From contig JASDFA010000018.1 in assembly GCA_035772735.1 (NCBI GenBank), forward strand, positions 58,372,001 through 58,436,000: DNA of 64,000 nucleotides. The letters are read 5' to 3'. A program made the translations under genes and the position numbers. Positions 34,754 to 47,411 of this stretch are shown here, piece after piece. The notes under the pieces are model-generated. The model searched no databases. It had not been told where the DNA came from and was given only the letters and a program-made list of their open reading frames with translations. Numbering within the stretch: position 1 is the first letter of the stretch; each line of letters starts with the position of its first letter. The stretch is from Datura wrightii. Lineage: Eukaryota > Streptophyta > Magnoliopsida > Solanales > Solanaceae.

Positions 34754-37535
34754 AGTCTGGAATTGAAATTTAACACTTGATCCCCCAAATGAAACTCACA
34801 GTGCTGAATTTTATTGTCATGAAAGTATTTCATCTTTTCCTTGTAAAGTGCTACACTCTCGAAGGAATAGAATCAAAATTTATCCAATTCATTTAACTGG
34901 ATCACCTTGAACTTTGCAGAATCATCCTATTCCATGTTTAACTTCTTCAGAGCCCATAAGACTTTATGCTCTAACTCAACTGGAAAGTGTCAAGTTTTGC
35001 CAGAAATCAATTGATAAGGAGAAGCTCCAATTGGTGTCTCGAAAGCTATCCTATAGGCCCATCGAGCATCATCTAGCTTTCTAGACCAGTCGGTCCAATT
35101 TGCATTAACAATTTTAGCTAGGATGTTTCTTATTTCCTGATTTGACACCTCCACTTGGCCATTTGTTTGAGGATGGTATGGGGTGGCCACTTTTTGGTTT
35201 ACTCCATATTTCAAAAGCATGTTTTCAAAAGCCGTGTTACAAAAATAAAATCCACCATTAGTTATTATACATCTTGGGGTGTTGAACCATGTGAAGATGT
35301 TTTTTAAGGAAAGTTGTCACACTCTTTGCTTCATTATTAGTCAATGCTATGGCCTCAACCCATTTAGGCACATAATTCACCGCCACCAAAATGTACTTAA
35401 TCCCATAAGATATCACAAAGGACCCATGAAATTAATGCTCCAAACATCAAATAATTCCACTTCAAGCATAAATTTGTGGGGCATCTCTTTTCTCCGCGAT
35501 ATGGACCCTTGTTGTTGGCATTAATCACAGGCTCTTGCCAACATATTAGCATCATGGTAGATGGTGGTCCACTAGTAACTACACTCCAAGATCTTCACGT
35601 CTGTACAATTATCCCCATGATGCCCTCCTACTGAAGAGTCATGATAGGCTCTCAAAATAATCATCATCTCATTCTCATGCACGCGTCGCCTGATGATACT
35701 ATCTGCACACATGCAGAATAAGTATGGTTCCTCCAAAAAATAATACTGCACTTTATTGAGAAACTCCTTTCTTTGATAAGATTTGAGGCCCTCTAGTACC
35801 ACCCTATTCACTTGATAATTAGCATAGTCCGTATACCAAGCTGTTGGGTTAGAAGTCACAACTATCGGAAAAAGTATCATTAATTTATAATTCTCCAACA
35901 GGCCTTCCAGCTTCCTCAAGACAGGAACAATGACAATCACCTGATTTTCTAAGCCCTTTCAGTCCTTGACTTCAAATTCAAATTCTTATAGCAAAAGCAC
36001 CCACCGAATCAACTGAGGTTTTGCATCCTTCTTTGTTATTAAGAATCTCAAGGCAGCATGATAGGTGTAAACTTCACCTTTGATCCTAGCAAATATGACC
36101 TAAATTTTTCGAAAGCATAAACATTGGCAAGCAGCTCTTGTTCAGTGATAGTATAGTTCATTTAGGCTGCGTTTAGAGTCTTGCTAGCATAGCAGATAGG
36201 ATGCATGATCTTGTCATATCGCTACCCTAACACTGCTCCAGTAGCCTTCATGCTAGCATCATACACAAGTTCAAATGGCAAGGACCAATTGGCAGTAGTT
36301 ATGATAGGCAGTGCTCAACTGCTGCTTTATTTCTTAAATGCCTTTAAACACTTATTATCAAAAATACACTTTGCATCCTTCTCAAGGGTTTTGCACATTA
36401 TCTAGGCAATCTTTGAGAAATCCTTGATAAATCTCATATATAATCTAGCATGGCCTAGAAAACTTCTCACACCCTTTACTAATATCAATGGAGGAAGCTT
36501 GACAATGATATCCACTTTGGCTTAATTCACCTCAATCCCTTTTTCAGAGATCTTATGACCAAGAAAAATTTCCTCCTTGACCATACAATGGCACTTCTCC
36601 CAATTGAGAACTAGGTTGGTTTCTTCACACCTTTTCAATACTTGACCAAGATAGTCTAGGCATTAATCAAAGGTATCACCAACCATTGAGAAATAACCCA
36701 TGAAGACCTCAAGAAAGTCCTCCACTATTTATATGAAGATGGCCAACATGCATCTTTAAAAAGTGGTCAGGGGATTGCATAACCCGAACGACATCCAGTT
36801 AAATGCAAAGGTTCCATAAGGACATGTGAAGTTTGTTTAACAACCGTTGGTCCTCCAAAGTTATATTGATTTGATTTTATCTAGAATAACCATCAAAAAA
36901 GCAATATTAATTTCGACCTACCAACCGGTCCAACATTTGATCAATAAAAGGCATGGGAAAGTGATTTTTGCAAGTAGCCGCATTGAACTTTCGATAATCC
37001 ATGCAAACTCTCCATCCAGTGATAGTGTGTGTGGGGACCAACTCATTTCGCTCATTTACAACTACCGTCATTCCTCTCTTCTTGGGTACACATTGGACCG
37101 GAGTCACTCATTGACTGTTAGAGATGGGTAGACTACTCTCGCATCTAACCATTTAATGATCTCCTTCTTGAATACCTCTTGCATAACTGGATTCAGTCTT
37201 TTCTGGTGCTCTATACTAGGGGAACTACCTTCCTCTAATATGATTTTGTGTTCACAAATGCCTAAAGAGATGCCTCAAATGTCCTCTATTGTCTACCCAA
37301 TAGCCTTCCGGTGTTGTTGGAGCGTTTTGATCACTTTCTACACCTGTTCTTCGTTAAGCAATGAAAAAATGGTCACTAGCAAAGTTTCCTCTAGGCCCAA
37401 GAATTTGTAGCATAAGTAGTCTCACAATGGATTCAGTTCTATCTTTGGGGGCTCCTCAATAAAAGGTTTAGCTGGGGGACTGTGTCGATTTTCAAAATCA
37501 AGTGATAATTTTCTTGGCTTGTATGGGTAATACCC
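34754..37535 (-). pseudogene. pol: Element B pol: Athila-like reverse transcriptase, RNase H and integrase
   Basis: Read on the minus strand from 37535, this holds the linker EEPPKIELNPL and IEHQKRLNPVMQEV. It then has reverse transcriptase with VYPRREE-like and GWRVCMDYRKFNA blocks (37107-36907) and FFDGYSR (about 36870). Decay is heavy from about 36850 to 35960. The piece 35940-35572 has ADYANYQVNR-like and RRRVHENEMM motifs leading into the integrase zinc-binding domain (HDSSVGGHHG). The integrase core piece 35220-34990 reads ATPYHPQTNGQVEVSNQEI, with the catalytic Glu region. The end of the core, with FHLGDQVLNFNSRLK, stops at element C. Many stops and shifts make it inactive. The motifs are Athila-type and no chromodomain exists. 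Confidence 0.85.
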
Positions 37536-38729
37536 TGTAACACCTCAAATGTCCCTAAGATCAAACCCCAAACTTGGAGTAGAAACTAGTAAAAAAATTT
37601 GGAATTTGCCTAAAAATGAGTCATGGTGTGACTCGTTACATTGTACCATGAGTCGTGGTCAGAATCATGGTAAGCAATAGTAAAATTCTTAGGTTCCAGA
37701 TGTCACGACTCATGTGATGAGTCATTGTGTCAAGTGACGAACTATCATGTGCCTTGTAAAAAGACAACAATCTAGAAATGTGTTAAGTTTTTCTAGAACT
37801 AATGAGTTAAGTGAAGACTTGTGGTAAGAAGTGATGGGTCATGGTATGGAGTCATTAGGTAAATCCAGAGAAGGTGCAAGACCGGTCAACTGACCATGAG
37901 TCATGAGATGACTCGTGGTAGGTAAGGATGAACCATGATGAGCACCTATTGTAGAAAGATCAAAGAAGTGAATTTTTGGTCCAGCATGTGATGGATAGTC
38001 ACACGAGTCATAGTGACAACCAACAACTCGTGGTATGGGTCGTGGTCACCGGATGAGCAGTTTTTAATATGGCATCCCAGGGGCATTTTTGTAACTCCTT
38101 ACTATTTTAATTCCTAAACTACATTATATTAGGATATTTTGGAGGGGGATTATGTGGATTAATCAACTTTCCCCTCTCATTCTCTCTTAGACTCTCAAAT
38201 ATAACGTAGAAGTTTCAACAGTTCTCTCAAGACAAGTTAGGGTTCCTCCCCAAAGCTCCGAGAATTCAAGCTCTAGCAAAGGAAGCTTCTTCTCCAAGTA
38301 TGTGGGACTTCAACAACGGATTCCTTCCACCCTTGTGTCCCAATAATTTTCAGAAACCTTAGCAACATATTTCCTCTAGAATTCATGACTAAGGGTTTTA
38401 ATTCCATGTTGAGTTCCCTAAAATTTTCTATATCCATGATGTTATTTTCAGCTTGTATAGTATCTTTCCATAATCTTGGTCTTGGCATAATTTCAAAGAC
38501 TTTGCTTCATGAGCTAGTACTATTCTCAAATAGCATTCTCTTTCAAGAATATATGATTTTTCATGAATTATTATTTATGTTTTACAACATTATCAGTATT
38601 CTCAATATACTCAGTATTATCAATATTAGCAATTTATCAGGTCCTATACTCTCAGGTAACTTTCAAATAAAGTAGTTCTGACTTAGTCTTAGGGAATCAA
38701 ACATTGAGCTATCACTACATGTGTGTGTG

Positions 38730-38770
<41 letters not shown>

Positions 38771-39668
38771 TATTAGGAGTAGTACTTAGCACTGAGTGGG
38801 TCGGGGTTCAGCGCACTCAGGTTCCTAAAACTACGTGCCACCATAGGTTATTAGCCCAAATGGGCCTTAGTTATTGATCACACATCCATACCTTTATACC
38901 TTGACAAGGTATATTGACTCTTATCAATGGGACGTACACATCGAACACCACATTTAGCTCACGTGGTTATATGTTGGTTAACAGACTCTCCCACAATACA
39001 ATTTTAGTCTTCAGCTACACTTATAGTTCTAACTTCCAATGCTTGTACATGACCCTAAATATCAATTTTACCATTACTTTTAGTATCTTCAAATTTCATG
39101 ATACCCTCACTATTTATGTATTCAGATTGGTTTGTTGAGCATTACTTCAGTTACACTTTTCATATTTTTCTAGCATGTTTTATACCTAAGTTTCATACCT
39201 CACATTCCAAGTACTGAACGCATGCTCTCTATGTTATATCATTTTATGATAAAGAATTAGGTACTCAGGCACAACATCGCAATTAGACTCGCTCTAGCGT
39301 TTGCCAGGAGTTGTCAGTGGTGAATCCTCATCTTTTGAGGCTGGAGCTATTTCCTTTTGTTTAGTTGTATTGTTTTAGTTTCAAACTTTTGGAGTTAGAT
39401 GGGGACTTGTTCCAGCATCTCATAGATTAATAGAGGATTCCAAATAGAGTATTACTATTTCAACTTATGATGCTAATGCTTATTTAGCTATTTTATTTCA
39501 GTCTATTTCAGCATTTGTTTATCAAATATTTTTCAAACTCAGTTATCTTCTGCTCAGTTTTCTATTAATTCATATCATGTTAGTAAATGCTATGCCATGG
39601 GTTAGATTGGGGCCACTTTTGGCTCTAGGCAACATGTCACATCTAGGATGTAAACTCAGGTCATGACA
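37536..39668 (+). repeat. Element G 5' LTR
   Basis: The LTR starts TGTAACACCTC and ends TCATGACA. The conserved hairpin is at 37645-37671 (ACCATGAGTC, 7-nt loop, GAATCATGGT, one mismatch). A donor-like AA|GTATGT is at 38298. Confidence 0.88.
38721..38768. repeat. TG/TA microsatellite in G LTR
   Basis: A short GT run passes into an uninterrupted alternating TA run (about 38735-38768) inside the LTR of G. Confidence 0.95.
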
Positions 39669-39672
39669 AACT

Positions 39673-39684
39673 TGGTATCAGAGC
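39673..39684 (+). other. Element G primer-binding site, tRNA-iMet type
   Basis: TGGTATCAGAGC lies four bases after the LTR end and is unaltered. Confidence 0.9.
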
Positions 39685-39888
39685 ATTAGGGTTAGGTGTG
39701 TCCTAGGATATTTTAAAACAACGTTAAGTAGTTTCTTTTTCATGGGTGTGAAGCATGTCACGCTTATGAAGTGGAGGCTACATGATTTTTAGAAAATTTA
39801 CCTTCTTTCATGATTTTTATCGTGCGATGGAGTGTGAAATTCTAAAATATCCTTCTAACATGCTCTCCCCATTTTCAGATGATGCCTC

Positions 39889-41090
39889 CTAGAAGAGCTA
39901 ATGGAAGAAGGAATAGAAATGGAAACCAACAAACCTCACCAGCTCCAGCACCCTCTGAATGAGCATGTGACACATGCTGAGTTCAAGGTTGCATTCCAAG
40001 TGCTTGCCCAGGCTATGACCAACTAGGTCAATCAGCAGGTCGTTGCACCTGCTAATCTGAATGGGAATGCAACAACTGCTAGAGTCTGGGACTTCACTTG
40101 GATGAATCCCCTAGAGTTTCACGAGTCTAAAGTGGATGAGGACCCAGAGGACTTCATTGATGATATTTAGAAGATCACCTGGATAATGGGTGTTACTTCC
40201 ATTGAGAGTGCAAATTTGGCCACATATTAGTTGAAGGGTGTGGCCCAAATATGGTACCGACAGTGGAAGGAGGGAAGATGTATTGGTGCAGGCCCAGTGG
40301 AGTGGGATAAACTTGTAACTGTGTTTCTAGATAGAATTTTTCCCCATGAGCGGAGAGAAGTGAAGGTCTCGGAGTTCATCAATTTGATGTAGAAATCCGT
40401 CACAGTTCAGGAGTATGCTCTGAAATTTAGTCAGCTGTCCTGGTATGCCACAAAAATAGTTGCTAAACTTAGGGCTTGAATGAGCAAGTTCATTTATGGT
40501 GTTTCAAAATTAGTGATTAAAAAATGCAAGTTTTCCATGCTTATCAATGACATCGATATCTCTAGACTTATGATCCATGCACAACAGATTGAGGAGGAGA
40601 AGTTGAAGGAGAAGGAAAAAGAGAGCAAGAGGGCAAATACATGTAACTTTGACTATTCTTAGCAGAGATCGAGTAGTGGGAATCACTCACATCATCAGCA
40701 GAGATCTTTAGCTCCGGCACCCTTTTCAGCTAGGGCTCCTTCTCTCAGACCTTGTACTGATCAGAAAGGTAGAGCATCTAGCTCTAAGTCTCAGAGCTAT
40801 GTCTCCAGCAGCCACACTTTCCCAACATGCCCTAAGTATGGTAAGAACCATCCTGTTAAGTGTCATTTCTGCAAGGAGGGTTATTTTTGTTATGGCTAAT
40901 TGGCCATAGATTAAAGGATTGCCCATTAGCAGGACATGGAAAGACTCAGTCCACTACATCAGTAGCCCTTTTAGGTCATCTAGCTCAACAAAGTGCTACT
41001 TCTGGCATAGGTGGTGGTCAGCGCCAGAACCACTTCTATGTCGTTTCTTCTTGTCAGGATTAGGAGAACTCACCTGACGTAGTCACTGGT
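39889..41090 (+). pseudogene. gag: Element G gag, decayed
   Basis: The start is ATG at 39889 (MMPPRRANGRRNRNGN), adjoining the acceptor-like AG. The frame breaks after about 23 codons and continues in another frame. Capsid motifs are FTWMNPLEFHES, SKVDEDPEDF and LKGVAQIWY. The most readable part is 40480-40662, a lysine- and glutamate-rich helix (QQIEEEKLKEKEKESKRAN). The zinc-binding region around 40860-40930 keeps a CHFC-like pair, but its histidine and last cysteine are in different frames. At least six in-frame stops separate these pieces. Confidence 0.82.
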
Positions 41091-42000
41091 ATGTTATGAC
41101 TCTTCCAAATTGATATTTACGCATTGTAGATCTAGGAGCCACACTCACTTTCGTGACTTCTTATATTGCATTACAGTTTGATGTTAGTCTAGAAATTCTG
41201 TCAGAATCCTTTCAGTCTCTACTCCTATTGGCGAGTTAGTTATAGCTACCCAAGTATACAGAGATTGCCCAGTTACCATTTTACAAAAAGTCACCAAAGT
41301 TGATTTAGTAGAGTTATATATGATTGATTTTAACATTATTCTTGACATGGATTGATTACACTCTTTCTATGCCTCGGTTGACTGTAGAACCAGGGTCGTT
41401 AGATTTTAGTTTCCTTATGAACTAGTCCTAGAATGGAAGGGTAGTACCTCAGTGCCTAAGGGTCGATTTATCTCTTACCTTGAGGCCAAAAAAATGATTT
41501 TTAAATTTTGTATTTATCATCTGGTTCAAGTTAAGGATTTTGAGTCTAAAACCCTGACTCTTCAATTAGTCCTGGTTGTTTGTGAGTATCCAGAGTTGTT
41601 TCTAAATGATGTACTAGGAGTCCCTCCCGAGCGGGAGATTGACTTTAGGATCAATATTTTCCCTGATATGCATCCCATATTTATTCCTCCTTACAAAATG
41701 AATCCAACTAAGCTTAAGGAGTTGAAGGAACAATTGAGAGACCTCTTAGGCAAAGGCTTCATTAGACTCAACATCTCTTCACGGGGTGCTCTAGTTCTAT
41801 TCGTGCATAAGAAAGATGGTTCACTCAGAATGTGCAACAATTATCATCAACTGAACAAAGTCACAATCAAGAATAAGTATTATATTCCTAGGATTTAGGA
41901 CTTGTTCGATCAGCTCCAGGGTGCTAGTTGTTTTTCAAAGATATACCTCAAATCCAACTATCATCAACTAAGAGTCAAAGAATGTAACATTCTGAATACT
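41091..42000 (+). pseudogene. pol: Element G protease and start of reverse transcriptase
   Basis: The protease motif reads DLGATLTFVTSYI near 41131, differing from the DPGAT of D, E and H, with a stop just before it. The 41452-41898 frame runs from KGRFISYLEAKK through CEYPELF and PPEREIDFRI into reverse transcriptase (KGFIRLNISSRGALVLFVHK, then MCNNYHQLNKVTI). The domain ends near 42000 in the SNYHQLRVKE block, before the catalytic FIDD box. It is a clear Tekay relative. Confidence 0.82.
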
Positions 42001-42002
42001 AA

Positions 42003-42787
42003 TGTGTCGTGGTTTTATGGCACTTTCGATGCTTAAAACATAGAAAATATGCTAGAACGTGGGTATTTTTAAATGGATATAAGGTGATTTTACTAGATTT
42101 TTAGGGAAATCAAGTCCGGGATTTAGAGTGCACCAAAGAAGTGCAGAAGTATAGAAAATGGTCTGCTACAGGTCATAGTACGAGCTGTAACTAGTGCCTG
42201 TAGAAGAGATTCAAATGAAGCACAAGTACAGGTCTCATGGTACGACCAAATATTATGAGTCGTGGCAGCATTATACGAGTTGTACCATAGACTCATGGTG
42301 AGAAACAAAGAAGCAACCACATGATGTCTTCAAAGAACAAGCGAAAAGCATGACTTGTTCTACCATAGTATGAACCGTAACAAGAACCCGCAGGAGGATC
42401 ATTAGAGATATTGCATGGCTGAAGTTCAAGTCATGACCGATACCTACGATTTATAGTGAATCATCATGAGTCATACTACGCTTCCATACCTGAGAGATAC
42501 AGAAGCTTCCAAGCATACCACAAGCACTCACTACAACTTGTAGCAGCATGCTATGACTCGTAGATTATTCTATCGCAGCAGTCCCTATTAATTTAGGAAA
42601 GGATTTTCATTAATTGTATAAATACTTTCCTTTTATTTTTTATTAGGGATCTGGTACTTTGCAGAATTATTGTGTTCCTTTGAGTTTCGCAACAAAACTT
42701 GGAGAATAAAATACACGAGGTTTTGAACACGTTTCTTCCTTGTAATCTTAACTTTGAAGATTGATTGTGCAATTGATCATTAGTTTT
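42003..42787 (+). mobile_element. Element L: unclassified LTR-like fragment
   Basis: This sequence begins TGTGTCGTGG after the break in G and is cut by H at 42788. It has TATAAATA at 42617-42624 and AATAAA at 42705-42710, an arrangement expected for an LTR with its U3 region to the left. No coding sequence is present. I do not recognise the family. A possible left duplication ACTAA (41998-42002) cannot be checked. Confidence 0.5.
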
Positions 42788-44993
42788 TGTTATACCCTGA
42801 AAGTGCCTAAGACTAGACTCGAGATTTGAAATGAAAAGTAGCAGAAAATCTAATATTGCCTCTTAGAACAACTCGTGGTATGGATCGTTGGTAGGTCCAA
42901 CAACTTGTTGGTTGTTCCCGTGGTGGGAAGCTGTAGAATTGGATTTGGGAGTAACGGGTCTAGGAACGACCCATTATCTTGTGTAATGAGTTATTGTGAG
43001 AGTGGTCTAGGGTCGAGTAGGATAGCATAATTCATGGGATGATTCATTGTTGGGAACAATGAGTCGTTGTAAGTGTCCGTTGGAAGGAATCCCAAGATAG
43101 GGCAGTAGAGACGACGGCCGGCAATGACGAGTTGTTCTAGCTTGTAACGACTTGTCCTGTCTGGTCGTGGTAGAATACCAGAGATAGGAAACATGGATGA
43201 GACAACAAGAGAAGAAATAACCCGTAGGATCGAGGTACGATCCGTTAGACCAGTCGTTGTCACTGGCAATGCAGATTTTCCAGGTTTTATATTAAGGGTA
43301 TTTTCATCATTCCTAAGCCATAAGGTCCTAAACTACATCGTTTTAAGCTCAGTTAGTAGGGTTTTAATGGGAATAAACCTATTCTAAGAATCCCAACTAC
43401 ATGCATGCAACCTAGAGCCTTCCTTGAAGATCAAGTTTGAGGAATTGCATCGAATTCTCTTCAATTTCCTTTGGGCTTTCAAATGGGAGTGTGAATTAAA
43501 TTTACCCAGGTATATAAGGCTATGAATGAGAGTTCCTTTTACTCTCATTCTCTAAATTCTTCCAAATTCCATGGATTTCAATTCTAGATTCAAGTTTCAT
43601 GATCTTATGGGGTTTATTCCAATTCTTATGAAATTCTCTATGATCTATCTATGGGTCAATTCCTTTCATGTATTAAAACATGTTTTATGATCTTTGGGCA
43701 GATTTTATAATTATTTTAATTATTAATTTATAGTTTCAACTCCTAATTAAAGTATGCCCAATTATGCAATCTTCATGAAAAGTCAAGTTATGACTCTATC
43801 ATGATTTTGATCTTATCAAGACTAAAATTATGAATTATGATTCATGTTATGATTTCTCTTCAAGTACTCATCATAGATTTATGAATATCAAGTAAGAATG
43901 TTTTACAAGTATGCATGGTTTTCATGATTTATGGATTTATGACTCTTGGCCGATTCATGAGCCCTTATTCATGGCTAATTATGTATTTCAAGTGGGATCC
44001 ATCATGTTATTATTTATTTGTCCATGAACTTCATGAATGATTTTACGATTACAATATAAGCCATCATGTGCATATTCTTGGGAGTAGTGTCTAGCACCGA
44101 GTAGACTTGACATTCAAAGGAAAACCCCGTGCTCTCAGAACTATGTGCCACCATAGGTATATGTATATATTTACTATTGGATCCCTGTGATATCACCACG
44201 CATGCAGGCCCCCCTGCCTGGCAAGCCAAGGACGGTCCTGACCACTTGGGAAAAATAGTGGGGCATCATGTAAGGATCTATCATGATGGTGTCGGTTAAG
44301 ACGAGTCCTCCCATTGTTCCTCATGATTTATGCATGGTTATGTTTATGTTACTTTGTCTCAAGTCATGTTTAATGAAAATTTTCTCCTATAATTATGATT
44401 ATGACTGATTTATGAATGTTTCGAAAACCTTGAGCCCTTATGTTTACATTATGATAGTTACATTATGATCATGCTGTCCCGTTCGTATGAACTCTTATGT
44501 ATTTTAACTTTCTATTTTTACATACCTTGCATACTTAGTATATTTCAAGTACTGACCACATACTTTATGTTGTATCATTTCATGATACAGATCCGAGGGA
44601 TCAGTCTTAGCCGCATCATTAGCCCTGCTTCCCTCTCAGACCTGTCCAGCCTGTGGTGGTGCGTCTTCATCCTTTGCGGACGTTCAGTCATTTATAGTTT
44701 GTTAGTTTCTTTCAGTTTTAGACTTTATCAAGCTAGTTGGGGATGTTGTCCTATCAGCTCACCAGTTATGTTAGAGGCTTTTCAAACATTATGTAGAAAT
44801 CATCTTGTCGTTGTTGATTCAATTTATATATATATATATATATATATATATGTAGACTTCTGCTATTATGTATGTTAAAATTCCGTTTTCTTATATTAGG
44901 TTTGGATGTTATGTTCAGGCCATTAGTCGACTTGGAGCCTCTCGGGGTTTCTTGTCTCGTGTCTCGATCCGAGTCTACGTTCAGATTGTGACA
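42788..44993 (+). repeat. Element H 5' LTR
   Basis: The LTR starts TGTTATACCCTG and ends GATTGTGACA. A donor-like CCAG|GTATAT is at 43510. The 7-nt-loop hairpin of D, E, G and K is not obvious here. A TA run lies near the 3' end (44826-44851). Confidence 0.88.
44826..44851. repeat. TA microsatellite in H LTR
   Basis: This is an alternating TA run inside the LTR. D and E lack it at the same position, so it arose in this copy or subfamily. Confidence 0.95.
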
Positions 44994-44997
44994 AACT

Positions 44998-45009
44998 TAG
45001 TATCAGAGC
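44998..45009 (+). other. Element H primer-binding site, one change
   Basis: This reads TAGTATCAGAGC where TGGTATCAGAGC is expected. The change is next to the 3' CCA end of the primer tRNA. Confidence 0.8.
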
Positions 45010-45203
45010 ATTAGGTTTTGAAGTGTCCTAGGTGTTTGAAAGTTGTGGTAAGTAGAGTCTTTTTCATAGGTGTGAAGCACGCCACATTTATGATGAAGAG
45101 GCTATGAAACATTTTAGGAAATATTCCCTTCTTTTATGATATATGTCGTGTAATGAAATGTCTCTCTATCCTTCTAACTCATGTTATATGCATTTGCAGG
45201 ATC

Positions 45204-45815
45204 ATGCCTCCTCGCTACGTCAACTGAAGAAGAAATGGTACGGAAATGACGATGAGAATAGCAATGGAGATGGGAACCAGCAGGCCCCACCAGCCCGTGA
45301 GGATCATGTACCCCAATAGGTGGCCCACGCAGAGTTTAGGGCTGCCATTCAGGTGCTAGCTCAGGCTTTGCCCAAGTCAACCAATAGGCGTTAGCGCGTG
45401 TACCTTAGAATGGGAATACGGTGACGACGAGAGTCAGAGATTTTCTGAGGATGAACCCTCTGGAGTTCCTTGGATCGAAGGTGGACGAGGATCCACATTA
45501 GTTTATTGATGAAGTACTGAAGATCACTCAGATCATGGGAGTGATCGGGAAGGGTGCGCAGAACTAGCCTCGTATCAATTGAAAAGGGTTGTGCACATTC
45601 GGTTCAAGCAATGGAAGGACAGTTGGTCAGTTGGAGCAGGCCTTATTGGTTGGGAGGAGCTTCATGCCGCATTTCTGAATCGATTCTTCCCTCTTGAGAT
45701 GAGGGAGATTAAAGCAGCAGAGTTTATGAACCTAAAGCAGGGTAACGTGACAGTCCAGGAGTATGCTTTCTAGTTCACTCATTTGTCCAAGTATGCACCA
45801 GAACTAGTGGTTGAT
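45204..45815 (+). pseudogene. gag: Element H gag, first piece
   Basis: It starts at ATG 45204 (MPPRYVN) after the acceptor-like site, with a stop seven codons later and further frame changes. The readable end, 45579-45773, carries FKQWKDSWSVGAGLIGWEEL and FFPLEMREIKAAEFMNLKQG of the capsid. A TAG replaces a codon after QEYAF. Element I interrupts it at 45816 in the PELVVD block. Confidence 0.85.
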
Positions 45816-47411
45816 TGATCACGGGCAAAATAGCATGCCTGTGATACGCTTTATACCTTAATATAGTCTTGTTTATCTAAGTTATTTTACATAATCTCAT
45901 GTGATTATATATAAATGTGAATATATGTGCTAACCAACATGATTAGTCCTTGTTTTGTAGGTTAATAATGCATTTGAGGAACTAATTCGCAAGTTGGTGA
46001 AAGGAAGGAATGAAGTGGAAGCAAGTGGCGAAAAGTCGGCAAGGGGCATGCCTTGGCAAGGCTGGCCGCGCCAGGCAGCGTGCCACGCTGTGCGTGTGCC
46101 GCGCCTAGCGTCGTGCCACGCCCTTGCCAAGCGCACGAGGAAAGGCAGCAGTAGGCAGCAGGAGGCAGAGAACCAGCGCGGCAGCGCCGTGTCACGCTAG
46201 GCAGTTTGCGCGACAGCAGCTTGCCAACGCGCTGCATGGGCAGCGTGCCACGTTGGCCAGCGCGGCAACCCTCGGCAACTTGGTTTCCTGAGGCAATTTC
46301 CAGAGAGCTTTCGCGTTGTCTCCATGTCACGGAGGCAGTGCTCCGCGATGCACTCCGTGACACGGAGCCGTTCCCTCTCAGGCTAAATTATGCACGTTTT
46401 TCATTTACTATAAATAGGACCCTTAGCTCCTAAAATCATTTGGTCACGATTTTATTCTGAAAAACCACCTAGGAGTGAAGGGAGAAGTGGGAGAACTCAT
46501 CTAGGGTTTATCAAATTCCCTTCTCATCTACCAAATTCATGTAAGTATGTTAGTTTAGTATTAGTTAATTGTAGTTTTACGAACATGAATGGCAAGAACC
46601 CTTCCTCTAGGGTTGAAGCCATGAATTATGATTGTGCTTTTATGAATTTGTTTTGGAATTAAGTTATTGATTGTTGTTTTCATCTTGCATTCTGGATTGT
46701 TGGTTGTTTTTATGATTGATCACCATGAAAGCATATTTGTTAGCTGAGTAATAGCTTGAGAAAGCATTACCTAGGTCAGGACATGAGAATGTAAGGAGCA
46801 TGTTTGTATCTCGGGAGAGATTTTTGTGTTAGGATAGAAATATACCTTACACCTTGCTTGGTTGACACACGGGGGTTTTGAAAGACCAACTTGGGATGTC
46901 ACATCACCACTCGAAGAAGTAGTTGTGAGGCTAAGTTGAGTTAAATGGTTAGACGTACGAAAGTCCCTAATCGTTTCCCCGTAAACCACAACATAATTGA
47001 TTGCCCGCGACTAGAAAATTAAACTCCTCGCTCACAATGATGTAGTGAGGCTAGATTGCCATGTTTAGAGGCTCGAAAGACCATAAACATGCAATTCTAA
47101 TTATGTGAAATAACAATTGATAGTTCCATTCTTAACCCATTGCAAATCGTAGGATCACATGATTAATTGGTTTTAACTCTATGTTGCTCCTAGAGTGATT
47201 TCAGAATATTTCATTGACCCAAACTTAGACTTAATTAATCTCAATTGAAAATGTCTATAACCAACACTTGAGGTATTTAAGATCACAATAGAAATGGATA
47301 GTTAGAGGAATGGGTCCAGTCCCTGTGGGTTCGACAATCCGGTTCTTAAAAAGAGCCACTATATTACTTGCACGACCCGTACACTTGCGGACGCACGAAT
47401 CGGGCACGTCA
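45816..47411 (+). repeat. Element I 5' LTR
   Basis: The LTR starts TGATCACGGGCA and ends CACGTCA. TATA box CTATAAATAG is at 46408-46417. Upstream of it is the inverted repeat TGTCACGGAG (46325-46334) and CTCCGTGACA (46353-46362) with an 18-nt loop. Donor-like CAT|GTAAGT is at 46541. Confidence 0.95.
46408..46417 (+). promoter_or_regulatory. Element I TATA box (5' LTR)
   Basis: CTATAAATAG, shared with J (54673-54682) and, as TATAAATA, with A on the minus strand. It sits about 45 bases downstream of the conserved inverted repeat. Confidence 0.75.

Larger units (their letters stand above)
733..37535 (-). mobile_element. Element B: old Athila-like Ty3/Gypsy element, split by nested insertions
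   Basis: The pieces, in minus-strand order, are pol at 37535-34754 and 12035-11826, 3' noncoding sequence at 11825-10415 and 2605-2123, and the 3' LTR at 2122-733. Elements C and A account for the gaps, and their target duplications show that the pieces were once joined. The 5' LTR, gag and the start of pol are missing because element G entered at 37536 and nothing of B is seen to its right. Pol has many stops and frameshifts, so B is the oldest element here. Athila lineage is assigned from the reverse transcriptase and integrase motifs. Confidence 0.85.
38298..39888 (+). other. Element G candidate 5' leader intron
   Basis: The donor is GTATGT at 38298. The acceptor CTCTCCCCATTTTCAG ends at 39888 with the gag ATG starting at the next base, and a CTAAC branch-like motif lies 24 bases before it. 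This is the best acceptor of the family. Confidence 0.55.
37536..42002 (+). mobile_element. Element G: Tekay/Del chromovirus, left part only
   Basis: G has a 5' LTR, a primer-binding site, gag, protease and the start of reverse transcriptase, and stops near 42000. The left flank TACCC (37531-37535) would be its target duplication. The right part may have been deleted, or it may lie beyond L and H outside the window. G's gag and pol have numerous stops, comparable with D. Confidence 0.85.
43510..45199 (+). other. Element H candidate 5' leader intron
   Basis: The donor GTATAT is at 43510 and the acceptor TGCATTTGCAG ends at 45199, five bases before the gag ATG at 45204. A CTAAC branch-like motif lies 25-30 bases upstream. 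Confidence 0.48.

Noticed and set aside
38721..38768. Repeat run considered as a possible array or origin
   Set aside because: It is a plain GT/TA microsatellite inside an LTR, without spacers or conserved repeats.
45994..46433. Overlapping open frames on both strands in the GC-rich part of I's LTR (repeated at 52103-52617)
   Set aside because: They lie in an LTR, exist in both copies with different lengths, and have no start context or family resemblance. They reflect GC content.
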